Part shown: one piece after another, positions 17,603-25,112 of the stretch | Layout: each line of letters begins with the position of its first letter | How positions within the stretch are numbered: position 1 is the stretch's first letter | NCBI GenBank assembly: GCA_023664725.1 | Contig: JAMPFA010000021.1 | Span: 1 to 34,468 of the forward strand | Reading direction: 5' to 3' | DNA: 34,468 bases | DNA from: Roseburia sp. | GTDB lineage: Bacteria; Bacillota; Clostridia; Lachnospirales; Lachnospiraceae | Translations under genes and position numbers: made by a program | Notes under the pieces: model-generated | Told to the model about the DNA's origin: nothing | Database searches by the model: none | What the model saw: the letters and a program-made list of their open reading frames with translations, nothing else

Positions 17603-18031
17603 TTAAGTGGTACTGTATCCGCCTTCTACCGAAATCTGTGACATTTTATCTTTTTTCTGTTTTAACACCAGGGTAAAGATTCCAACGCCTTCTAAATCGC
17701 CGTAATCCTCTTTGTAATCCACTACAAAAGCATTGGGGTAACTGTACTTGCGCACTACCTGGGATGCCGCAATGACTTCTATCGTCACTTTGCGGTAACA
17801 GTCTGCGTTTTCTGCGGGAACCAGTGCCCAAAGCCCTAACTGCCTTGTACTGTCAAACGGGTCTCCGTCTACTGCCGTCAATATTTTCCCTGTGATGGTC
17901 ACTGTGCTTCCCAAATCGGTGGAACGCGCATTGCTGTCCAAAGGGATGTCTGTCTTTACCTTAACCCCTGTAACGCTTGTTGTATCTAATTCAATGGTGG
18001 AATTTCCTTCCACTTTTAATGTAAATCCCAT
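17603..18031 (-). CDS. Hcp-like tube protein, copy 2
   Basis: This 142-residue protein and its upstream neighbour share a common layout with Hcp-type tube proteins: LKVEG start, SNARSTDLGSTVTITGKI (about 33-50), then ENADCYRKVTIEVI and SYPNAFVVDYKEDYGDLEGVGIFTLVLKQKKDKM. Hcp hexamers stack into the inner tube of type VI systems and the equivalent phage tail tube. The copies are about half identical by eye. The ATG has AAAGGAG 6 nt upstream. It is separated from copy 1 by 33 nt. Two tube-like genes in a row directly after the sheath gene suggest either a tube made of two subunits or a tube plus a tube terminator. The exact stoichiometry cannot be seen here. Confidence 0.75.
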   Translation of the reverse strand: MGFTLKVEGNSTIELDTTSVTGVKVKTDIPLDSNARSTDLGSTVTITGKILTAVDGDPFDSTRQLGLWALVPAENADCYRKVTIEVIAASQVVRKYSYPNAFVVDYKEDYGDLEGVGIFTLVLKQKKDKMSQISVEGGYSTT

Positions 18032-18064
18032 AATAAACTCCTTTCATTGCCGTTTCTCATTTTA

Positions 18065-18493
18065 CTATTCTCCGCTGAATCCGCCTTCAAATTTCAGATT
18101 ATTCATTTTGTCTTTTTTCTGCTTGATCAACAGGCGGAATACACCAGCGCCGGTATCATCCGTAAAATCTTCTTCATAATCCACCACAAATGCATTTGGA
18201 ATTGAAATCTGCCGGACAATCTGAGACGCATTTACCACGTTGATTTCCACTTTGCGGTAGCAGTCCGAATTTTCTGCCACAACAAGCGACCACTTTGCCA
18301 GCTTGCTAGTATCATCTGCCATTTCACCGTCCACCGCCGCTAAAATCTTTCCTTCGATCAGTACGGTTGAGCCAAGATCCGTAGATCTGGCATTGGAATC
18401 ATGAGGGATATCTGCCCCGAATCGTATATTTGTGATGCTTGTCTCATTCAGGCTGATTGATTCACTTCCCTCAACTTTTAATCGTAATCCCAT
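18065..18493 (-). CDS. Hcp-like tube protein, copy 1
   Basis: A 142-residue protein in the same family as the gene just downstream, with the shared SNARSTDLGSTVLIEGKILAA core, ENSDCYRKVEINVV, and a closing YEEDFTDDTGAGVFRLLIKQKKDKM. I start at the ATG at 18493 because AGGAGGAAATAAA precedes it; upstream in-frame codons lack a ribosome site. Both copies end in near-identical length, so neither looks truncated. It lies 47 nt after the sheath gene. As an Hcp-like protein it would stack into the inner tube inside the sheath, and the secreted tube could carry small cargo in its lumen. Confidence 0.76.
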   Translation of the reverse strand: MGLRLKVEGSESISLNETSITNIRFGADIPHDSNARSTDLGSTVLIEGKILAAVDGEMADDTSKLAKWSLVVAENSDCYRKVEINVVNASQIVRQISIPNAFVVDYEEDFTDDTGAGVFRLLIKQKKDKMNNLKFEGGFSGE

Positions 18494-18540
18494 TTTATTT
18501 CCTCCTTTTTTATATGACTGCGCCAAAAGGCACAGATTGG

Positions 18541-20709
18541 TTACTCATTTCCAGCTTTTCTTGTAAGCTGCACTTTTAAGTTCCTTGTTGTATTTGAAAA
18601 AGTCACCAGCACGTCACAGACGCCATACTTCTCGTCAATGCTGAAATCCAGTTCATCCCCGTCCTGAAGAATGGAGTTTACATACTGGCGCCCTGCATCC
18701 CAGCGGCTTTTCTGGCTGTTTGGATTATTGCTGAAAAATTTTAAAATCTTATCCTGCTTAAAATCTCCGCTGTAAAACCGCAGCATCCTTTCAATGTATG
18801 TAATGACCAGCGTCTTGTAAATAGGCTCAAACTCAACGCCGTCGCTTAAAAGATTCCTTGCCTTATAGACGGTTATGTTTTTAATCTCCCGATTCTTATA
18901 CTGGGCGTTGTCTGATGAAAATACGAACCCAAAGCCTGTACGGTTTATGGAATTTTTAATGGCATTGGTAAAGCCTGAAATTTCTTTTGTCATGCTGGTT
19001 GTTGTCAGAAGCGCATTGTCATCCGCCTCCACGTCAAACCTCACTCCCGGATATTCCATGCTGGTATTTTTAAACCGCTGTTTTAAATACTCCGGGCACT
19101 GCCATGCAGCCACGATTCCCGCCGCTTCATAGGCCGCCCCCACATAAATCCCTTCCAGCCACATTTTCATAATGTCCTCTTTTTCTGAGGAAAGGGACAC
19201 CGCCCCCCTTTCATCCATGACCATCCTTTTATCTAAAACCAGGCCGGATTTATCTTTCGGGATAATGGTTGCATTTGGTATGCAGGGTACCACAAATTCG
19301 CTGTAAGTCTTTTTCATAAGTGGTGCGCATTTTTCTTTATAAATTTCGATCCCCTCTGTGGCCACATAATTAAAGGTGGTTTCCTCACCGGTAACAAAAT
19401 TGAAAAATGTTGTAATCCGGTAAGGTTCTATGGCATGCATCAGGGCTGCCAGGCTTTCCATGGTATTGGTTCCCGGCTTTTCTTCTTTCTGGTTGCCTGC
19501 AAACCGGACTCTCTGAAGCCTCCCCCCCGCTGTCTGGTTCAGTTCAATATTTGGCACGATTCCAAACCAAATGGTGTTGTCAAACTCGTTTTTATCATTT
19601 GTTGTATTTAAAAATGCCAAAAGCCTGGGCAGGTTGCTGGCCTTCACCATCATATCCAGCGGCGTATTGGTAATCAGAAGCTTGGGCTGCATCCCTTTTT
19701 CTTTTGTCTGGTACTGGTCAAAAAATGTCTTTACACCCAGGATTTTTTCAATGAGGGGTTTTACTGCTTTTACAAAATCATCTTTGCTTTTTTTATAAAA
19801 TTCCAGATAACTATTGTAATTGCGCACTTCCAGCTCCCGGTCTATGCCGCTTTCTGTCGTACCGCCTAACGGACAGAATGTCCGGACCACCAAATCCCTT
19901 ACATAATCGGAGGGATTTTCATTTAATGCATCATAGTCTTCCCGGAAATTTTCCATAAGGCTTGCATTGACTTCATCATCCACAACAGCAAGCTGGGTGC
20001 TCTCCTCCTGCTTCATTTCAAGGATTTTCAGCTCTCCGTCTTCCCCCATGCTAAGAAGCCCTGCCTTGAAGTCCGGCTCCCCTTTTCCTGATTCGCCATC
20101 CCCCAAAAGCAGCCTTGTCTTAATGTCTTCAATGGCTAAGGGCAGCATGGCAAGCACATTGTTATAATTCTGGCTGGCCTGCTCAAACTGGTAATTCAGC
20201 TTATCCCCCAAATCCAGGCGCTTCGGGTCCTCTTCGTCCAGCTCCATATATTTTCCATAGGTATACTGGATTTCCCGGCGCACCTGGCGGATATCATCCA
20301 TAATCTTCCTCGGGGATATCATATCCAGCACATTGGCAAACTGGAAATCCACGTTGGCAACTCCCTGGGCATCCTTTGCATCCAAAAGGGTAATGAGCAT
20401 ATTCAGTAAATCGTTCATCTCATTTAAAGGCATTTCTGTAATGCAGTTTGGCGGTATATTTTCAGGCTTTACCAGGCTGTACAGAATGCTTCCTGTCGCA
20501 GCGTCACACCATGAATACACTACCGGATTAAATTTTTCCAAAAACTCCTCAAAACTTCCCACCAGCAGCTCTTCATTGATTTCTTTGATTTTGTCGTCAT
20601 CCAGGCTGTTTTTCCCCCGCACATCCCCAATTAATGTTAATAAGTTCAGGCGTTCCGGATTGATTTCTGCAAAGAGCATTGTTCTGTTTGTTTGTGTAAT
20701 TGTCTCCAT
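18541..20709 (-). CDS. Contractile sheath protein, apparent TssB-TssC fusion
   Basis: The 722-residue protein has an N-terminal TssB-like pattern (about 12-70): a NLLTLIGDVRG strand, a run of acidic and basic residues with IKEINEELLVGSF, then FLEKFNPVV. This resembles the TssB motif of a short DxSG strand, an IEI element and a downstream LxP-V helix. A linker with helical REIQYTYGKYMELDEED and an acidic hinge follows. The C-terminal half (about 330-720) is sheath-like: TIWFGIVPN, FVVPCIPNATIIPKD, ISGFTNAIKNSINRTGFGFVF and KNITVYKARNLLSDGVEFEP. In type VI systems TssB and TssC are separate. The ATG at 20709 has AGGAGG 12 nt upstream. It lies 29 nt after the VWA gene and just before two tube genes. 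The fused assignment is by pattern and context. Confidence 0.72.
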   Translation of the reverse strand: METITQTNRTMLFAEINPERLNLLTLIGDVRGKNSLDDDKIKEINEELLVGSFEEFLEKFNPVVYSWCDAATGSILYSLVKPENIPPNCITEMPLNEMNDLLNMLITLLDAKDAQGVANVDFQFANVLDMISPRKIMDDIRQVRREIQYTYGKYMELDEEDPKRLDLGDKLNYQFEQASQNYNNVLAMLPLAIEDIKTRLLLGDGESGKGEPDFKAGLLSMGEDGELKILEMKQEESTQLAVVDDEVNASLMENFREDYDALNENPSDYVRDLVVRTFCPLGGTTESGIDRELEVRNYNSYLEFYKKSKDDFVKAVKPLIEKILGVKTFFDQYQTKEKGMQPKLLITNTPLDMMVKASNLPRLLAFLNTTNDKNEFDNTIWFGIVPNIELNQTAGGRLQRVRFAGNQKEEKPGTNTMESLAALMHAIEPYRITTFFNFVTGEETTFNYVATEGIEIYKEKCAPLMKKTYSEFVVPCIPNATIIPKDKSGLVLDKRMVMDERGAVSLSSEKEDIMKMWLEGIYVGAAYEAAGIVAAWQCPEYLKQRFKNTSMEYPGVRFDVEADDNALLTTTSMTKEISGFTNAIKNSINRTGFGFVFSSDNAQYKNREIKNITVYKARNLLSDGVEFEPIYKTLVITYIERMLRFYSGDFKQDKILKFFSNNPNSQKSRWDAGRQYVNSILQDGDELDFSIDEKYGVCDVLVTFSNTTRNLKVQLTRKAGNE

Positions 20710-20738
20710 AGACGTCTATTTCCTCCTGTTTTCTCCCA

Positions 20739-22754
20739 TTATTGGAGTACTGCAATATAATGTATTTCCAAATCATAACGCCCGTCAGGCGAAGTAATGT
20801 AAATAATATCCCCAAAGCTTATCCTGTACTGGATCTGCTTACATGCAATGCCATTACCCACCATAACGCCGGCCATTGAAGTATGATAGAGGATCATATT
20901 GCGGTTTTCGTCAGCAATTAAAAATATTTTCTGAAGCTGTAGCGCCTCTGCCTGTTCGGGATACAGCCCAAAAAGATCTCCCAGTGATACCCTGCTGTCT
21001 TTTATTTTGTTCATCTGAAAGGAAAGGGGCGGGATTTCTTCCTCGTCCTGTGGCTGCAATGCAAAATATGCATCCAGCTTCCCACAAAATCGGTTTTGTT
21101 TCTTTTCTTCCGCCAAACGTTCCAGTTCCGGTTTGGGCTTGTGGGTCAATAACCACACAATAACTGCCAAAGCCGCCAGTGCCAGCATAACTGCCCACCA
21201 GTAAGCCTTCCACAAGGGGATTACCTCCATCCGGTAAACATACTGGATAACGTCCTCCCCATCGCTTACCTGTATCATAATCAAATGATTGCCTTTTTCC
21301 CTGGGCATAAGCGTCAGCAGGTTCCCTTCCAAACTGATGCCAGCCCCTTCCGTCTGTCCCTCTGGCAGGGTGTAGGAAAGTTTATCCCCATCCTCATCTG
21401 TAAAATAATCATCCAGGCAGATAATCCTCTCCCTCTCTAAAACTGTGTATTCCTCCTCGGGAATGCTTCCTGATGGCACTGTGTTTTCCACCTCTGCCTG
21501 TGCCTGAAATTTATAATCACCAAACTCATCTGAAAGCGTCCCATTCAGCCTATATGTACCGGAGGCAGAAAATTGGATACTTCCTGACAGTCCATCATCT
21601 AACGCTTTCACCTCTGTTATTTTTATGCTTTCTTCCCCTGAATCCGGGTCGTCACAGACCAATTCCCATGAAAACTTTTCATAAAATGCCCTGTCAGCCA
21701 CCAGGTTTCCATTTCTGTCCTTGAAACAAACTTTATATTTCAGTTCCTGGTTTCTTTTTGCTTTTGGCTCCATTTCCAATACCGGCATAAGGCCGCGGTA
21801 GCTTATGACATAGGTCTGCAAATCCTGTTCCTGTGTGGTAGCCGTCTGAACCACCAGTTCTTTTATGGAATTATCAATCTTGTCCGCCCCTATCTTACCC
21901 ACTGCATAATGGGAAAGATTAGCCAAGGCGATTTCCGTTTCTCCATATCGTGCAACAGTATCCCCTACAGACCCAGCCGAAGACAGCAGCAGGATATTGA
22001 TTTCATCCAGATAAGGCGCATCCAATACGCAGCGGATTTCCTGGCTCCCTCCTGCATACGTCCCACTGGAGAACTGCTGTATGCGGTAGAGCAGATTGTC
22101 CTGAAAAATGCCATACAGCACTTCTATCAGGTTTTCCGGGCTCTGGGCGGAATAGCTTTTTGCCCCGGTTTCTTTCGCAATATTTTCAAGGGCCTCTTGA
22201 TTTCCCTGGTACTGCCCAAAAGCCACCGTGTATGCCTGTACCTGATTTTCCCGGCATTCCCTGACACATAATGCCAGTTCCTGGTTAGACTGTTCCACTG
22301 TACGTCCGCCGTTTTCCGGCAGATCTGTTTCTCCATCTGAAATCAGAACCATAACCCGCCTGGCGTTTTCTTCCTTGGAAAACAACTGATACGCATAAGA
22401 CACACCCAATCCGATATCCGTATCGCCGGAATACTCTATGGAAGAAATTTTCCCTTTCAGCTCTTCTCTTTTTCCGGCATCTTTTATGGATTCTGGTTCT
22501 GCATATGAGATAATGCTGTCATTGTAAGCCACATACCCTGCCCGGATTTCCTCTGTCTGCAGGGTGTCAACAAATGCCTGTACCATATCTAATGCAATTT
22601 TTGAGGAATCATTAGCCTTCATGGAACCGCTGCCATCAATGACAAAAATTATTTCAAAAGGTTCCTTTTGGGAAACAATTTCCTCTGCATTGGCTGCCTG
22701 GGGAATGATGGTATATAATATAAGGAAACATAACCATATCCATTTTTTTGTCAT
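20739..22754 (-). CDS. Membrane-anchored VWA protein of the injection system
   Basis: The 671-residue protein starts with a signal-like segment (MTKKWIWLCFLILYTI, cleavage likely after the ANA at 21-23), then a VWA domain whose MIDAS begins DGSGS at 40-44, with SGDTDIG and VLISDGETD further on. A cadherin-like outer segment (about 425-500) has DYFTDEDGDKLSYTLPEGQ and YVYRMEV. A membrane span (about 515-536) is followed by a 132-residue inner tail with VSLGDLFGLY and a FGDIIYITSPDGRY strand, resembling a degenerate FHA fold. I choose the ATG at 22754 because AGGAGG lies inside the longer reading frame and upstream of it. As the first gene it may anchor the sheath complex or sense the envelope. 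Confidence 0.8.
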   Translation of the reverse strand: MTKKWIWLCFLILYTIIPQAANAEEIVSQKEPFEIIFVIDGSGSMKANDSSKIALDMVQAFVDTLQTEEIRAGYVAYNDSIISYAEPESIKDAGKREELKGKISSIEYSGDTDIGLGVSYAYQLFSKEENARRVMVLISDGETDLPENGGRTVEQSNQELALCVRECRENQVQAYTVAFGQYQGNQEALENIAKETGAKSYSAQSPENLIEVLYGIFQDNLLYRIQQFSSGTYAGGSQEIRCVLDAPYLDEINILLLSSAGSVGDTVARYGETEIALANLSHYAVGKIGADKIDNSIKELVVQTATTQEQDLQTYVISYRGLMPVLEMEPKAKRNQELKYKVCFKDRNGNLVADRAFYEKFSWELVCDDPDSGEESIKITEVKALDDGLSGSIQFSASGTYRLNGTLSDEFGDYKFQAQAEVENTVPSGSIPEEEYTVLERERIICLDDYFTDEDGDKLSYTLPEGQTEGAGISLEGNLLTLMPREKGNHLIMIQVSDGEDVIQYVYRMEVIPLWKAYWWAVMLALAALAVIVWLLTHKPKPELERLAEEKKQNRFCGKLDAYFALQPQDEEEIPPLSFQMNKIKDSRVSLGDLFGLYPEQAEALQLQKIFLIADENRNMILYHTSMAGVMVGNGIACKQIQYRISFGDIIYITSPDGRYDLEIHYIAVLQ

Positions 22755-22813
22755 TTTTTGACTTCCATTCCTCCTTCCTGCCATTTAATAATTAATGTTT
22801 ACACATACGCCCG

Positions 22814-22846
22814 AAACTCTTATTTGTTTTTCCTAAATTCTTATTT
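22814..22846 (-). promoter_or_regulatory. Direct repeat upstream of the injection operon, candidate LytTR site
   Basis: On the minus strand the repeats AAATAAGAATTT and AAATAAGAGTTT match at 11 of 12 positions and start 21 bp apart, that is, two helical turns. LytTR regulators bind two such direct repeats of about 9 bp with a spacer near 12 bp. The repeat lies about 60-90 bp upstream of the VWA start, and the gene before it encodes a LytTR protein. Confidence 0.5.
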
Positions 22847-22924
22847 AGCTTATCATAAAATGTCGAATATTCTGGTTTCCTGCCAAAAAAAGGAAATATA
22901 ATGTCAAAAATAATTTTAAGCATT

Positions 22925-22949
22925 AAAAAGAGACATATTTCTATGTCCC
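22925..22949 (-). terminator. Rho-independent terminator after the LytTR regulator
   Basis: A minus-strand stem GGGACATA / TATGTCTC with a GAAA loop is followed by TTTTT. It lies about 55 bp after the regulator's stop at 23004, so the injection operon has its own start downstream of it, between 22785 and 22924. Confidence 0.75.
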
Positions 22950-23003
22950 TCCTTTTCACAAAACATTTATTTCATTCAAGTCTTCCCATCTGTTGATAAA
23001 ATT

Positions 23004-23738
23004 TTATATATAATTTTGTACTCTCTGTTTAAATTCCCGCACCCGCTTCTGAGACAACGAAACGCTCTCTCCATTTTTTAAATAGACTTTATATCCTTGA
23101 ATTTTTTCTATATTCTCCAGATTCACTAATATACCACGGCAGCTTATAGCAAATCTGAAGGGTTTCATTCTTTCCTCAACAGCGTTCATAGCCGCTTTAT
23201 ATATGTATGATGAATCTTTTGTAACGATCTTGATTTTCTTTTGCGCTTTCATATACTCAAAATACATAATATCCTGAATCGGAAGTCTGACAAACGGCTT
23301 AATTTTTTTCTTATCCCCACCCACGTAAATGACATTTTGAAATTCCATGCTGGGATTTTCTATCGCCACATTATTTTCAATAAACACTTCTATCTGGGGT
23401 TGTACTTCCTCTTCCGTCAATGGCTTCTCCAGAAAAGCAAATGCATGGGAAATATTTATTGCATCCTGGCAATATTCTATATAATTTGTCTGAAATATAA
23501 TTTTTGTCCTTCGGTTTCTCCGATAAATTTCATTTCCCACTTCTATTCCATTCTTCTCACCCATTATGATATCAAGGAATACCAGATGAAAATCCAAGTC
23601 TGTGTGCAGTAACTTTTCCCCTGTTTCAAACTCAGTTATTTCATAGGGAATTGTATAGCCTTTCATTATATTAGCTACAATTTCTCTTGACAGTTCCATC
23701 TCTTCACTGTTATCATCGCAGATAGCAATTTTTATCAT
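23004..23738 (-). CDS. LytTR-family response regulator
   Basis: The 244-residue protein has a receiver domain (1-120) with the acidic pair ICDDN (6-10), the phospho-acceptor D56 in VFLDIIMG and a conserved Lys in FLEKPL. A LytTR DNA-binding domain follows (about 140-244), with KKKIKPFVRLPIQDIMYFEY, FAISCRGILVNLENIEKI and KNGESVSLSQKR. LytTR regulators bind two direct repeats. I start at the ATG at 23738 (AAAGGAG upstream). There is no histidine kinase gene in the window; the RHH gene precedes it. Terminated by the hairpin at 22925-22949, it may control the injection operon just downstream. Confidence 0.9.
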   Translation of the reverse strand: MIKIAICDDNSEEMELSREIVANIMKGYTIPYEITEFETGEKLLHTDLDFHLVFLDIIMGEKNGIEVGNEIYRRNRRTKIIFQTNYIEYCQDAINISHAFAFLEKPLTEEEVQPQIEVFIENNVAIENPSMEFQNVIYVGGDKKKIKPFVRLPIQDIMYFEYMKAQKKIKIVTKDSSYIYKAAMNAVEERMKPFRFAISCRGILVNLENIEKIQGYKVYLKNGESVSLSQKRVREFKQRVQNYI

Positions 23739-23749
23739 CTGAACTCCTT

Positions 23750-23953
23750 TCATTCATCCTCTTCCTGTATACTACCAAGATCCACATCACCATCATAATG
23801 ATCTATCGCATATTGGCAGCACCGCAGCACTAATTCATTAAAAGAGATATCTTCTCCATTTGCCAGTGCTGTCAATGTACTATTTAACTCTTCTGTAAAC
23901 CGAATGGTTTTTGCAATATTCGCTCTCGCAAATGTTTTATCAATCCTGAACAT
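23750..23953 (-). CDS. Small ribbon-helix-helix-like DNA-binding protein
   Basis: This 67-residue protein has the short strand, then helix, then helix order of ribbon-helix-helix regulators: IAKTIRFTEELNSTLTALA, then FNELVLRCCQYAIDHY. The tail is acidic. The ATG at 23953 (or the one right before it at 23956) has GGGGGAAAT upstream; a longer frame upstream includes a promoter and terminator and is not credible as coding. It is followed 11 nt later by the LytTR gene and they probably share a transcript. Two perfect 10-bp direct repeats lie upstream of its promoter, the kind of tandem site that RHH dimers bind, so it could regulate itself. Confidence 0.65.
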   Translation of the reverse strand: MFRIDKTFARANIAKTIRFTEELNSTLTALANGEDISFNELVLRCCQYAIDHYDGDVDLGSIQEEDE

Positions 23954-23977
23954 CATATTTCCCCCATCAATGTTTTT

Positions 23978-24006
23978 ATTATAAATATAACCAAAAACAG
24001 TTGGAA
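23978..24006 (-). promoter_or_regulatory. Candidate promoter of the RHH-LytTR unit
   Basis: A perfect TATAAT lies 17 bp downstream of TTCCAA on the minus strand, followed 22-25 bp later by the RHH start. The -35 is poor, so activation or an extended context may matter. It lies just after the terminator of glcK. Confidence 0.5.
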
Positions 24007-24007
24007 A

Positions 24008-24029
24008 TAATACAACCGCTAATACAACC
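24008..24029 (-). repeat. Tandem 10-bp direct repeat, possible RHH operator
   Basis: On the minus strand GGTTGTATTA occurs twice with a 12-bp period (24008-24017 and 24020-24029) and ends right at the -35 of the promoter for the RHH and LytTR genes. Ribbon-helix-helix proteins usually bind such short tandem sites. Confidence 0.45.
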
Positions 24030-24049
24030 ATTTTCATAACCATAATTCC

Positions 24050-24085
24050 AAAAAAAGAAGGACTATCCCAATTCAGATAGTCCCT
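24050..24085 (-). terminator. Rho-independent terminator after glucokinase
   Basis: A minus-strand stem GGACTATC / GATAGTCC is followed by TTCTTTTTTT. It lies 18 bp after the stop of the glucokinase gene at 24103 and before the promoter of the RHH unit, so it ends the PBP-glucokinase transcript. Confidence 0.85.
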
Positions 24086-24102
24086 CTTTGTAATCCAAAA
24101 TA

Positions 24103-25041
24103 CTATTCCAAAATCATCTGCATGCACCCATACATCCCCGCATCATTTCCCAGCTTTGCCAGCGCAAACTCTGTATTTTTGCAGGCGTGGAATGTTTTCT
24201 CCATAAAATATTTTTTCACACTGTCCGTAACGATACTACCGGCCTTTGAGACACCGCCGCCGATTACAAACACTTCCGGGTCTACCACGCAGGCAATGTT
24301 TGCCAAAGCACTTCCCAAAATATCTGCCATCTGCTCTACCACTTCGCTTGCTGCCTTATCCCCTGCCTTTGCCTCGTCAAAAACGCTTTTTGCCGAGATA
24401 TGCTGAAGTTTTTGAAGAGTTGTTTCATCCTTTGCCGAATCCAGTTTTCTCTTTGCCAGACGAACTACCCCTGTAGCGGAGGCATACTGCTCCAGACATC
24501 CACGCTTTCCGCAGCCACAAACCTCTGTCTCTGCCTCGTCCACCATGATATGTCCAATCTCACCTCCGGCTCCGTTGCTTCCTGCCACGATCTTTCCGTC
24601 CACGATAATTCCCCCGCCCACTCCTGTTCCAAGAGTTACCATAACTACATTCTTGTGGCCTTTGCCTCCGCCCTGCCACATTTCTCCAAGAGCCGCCACG
24701 TTTGCATCATTTCCCACTTTGATCTTAAATCCGGTGCGTTTTTCCATCTCCTCTGCCACGTTCACTACGCCCCATCCCAGGTTGACGCAGCACTGCACAA
24801 TTCCTTCCGACGTAACTGGACCCGGAACGCCGATTCCAACGCCCTGTATTTCTTCCCTTCCGATATTTTTCTCACTCAACTTCTTCTCAATGGAATCCGC
24901 CACGTCGGGAAGCACATTTTCCCCGTTGTTTTCCTTGCGGGTGGGAATCTCCCATTTTTCCACTAAAACTCCTGTTGTCTCAAACAATCCTATCTTACAG
25001 GTAGTTCCTCCAATGTCAACTCCAAATCCATACTTTTTCAT
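24103..25041 (-). CDS. glcK: ROK-family glucokinase
   Basis: The 312-residue protein has the ROK fold: phosphate loop DIGGTTCKIG (9-18), GVGIGVPGPV, catalytic GNDANVAALGE (110-120), GTGVGGGIIVDGK, the metal-binding EIGHIMVDEAETEVCGCGKRGC (H164, C175, C177, C182) and VFVIGGGVS near the end. ROK glucokinases phosphorylate glucose with ATP in the cytosol; the Cys cluster marks this class. I start at the ATG at 25041 with AGGAG ten bases upstream; an ATG at 25050 has too little spacing. It follows the penicillin-binding protein gene on the same strand with 71 nt between, and a terminator lies after it. Substrate range beyond glucose cannot be read from sequence. Confidence 0.92.
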   Translation of the reverse strand: MKKYGFGVDIGGTTCKIGLFETTGVLVEKWEIPTRKENNGENVLPDVADSIEKKLSEKNIGREEIQGVGIGVPGPVTSEGIVQCCVNLGWGVVNVAEEMEKRTGFKIKVGNDANVAALGEMWQGGGKGHKNVVMVTLGTGVGGGIIVDGKIVAGSNGAGGEIGHIMVDEAETEVCGCGKRGCLEQYASATGVVRLAKRKLDSAKDETTLQKLQHISAKSVFDEAKAGDKAASEVVEQMADILGSALANIACVVDPEVFVIGGGVSKAGSIVTDSVKKYFMEKTFHACKNTEFALAKLGNDAGMYGCMQMILE

Positions 25042-25112
25042 GCTTATCATTCTCCTATTCTTCTTTTTTGAATCTGCACAGCCGCTTACAACGCTGACAA
25101 ATTGTTTTCCTC

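Noticed and set aside
5972..22754. Plain prophage or R-type tailocin remnant
   Set aside because: No capsid, portal, terminase, holin, lysin or tape-measure gene is present, and FHA, PP2C and VWA genes are not tail genes, although spike, tube and sheath share ancestry with phage tails.
22902..22907. TTGACA as a -35 box for the injection operon
   Set aside because: No -10 element lies 16-18 bp downstream on the minus strand; the real start is not clear from sequence.
23957..24127. Longer N-terminus for the RHH protein with a membrane-like segment
   Set aside because: That stretch holds the glucokinase terminator and the RHH promoter with its tandem repeat; the ATG at 23953/23956 has the only credible ribosome site.
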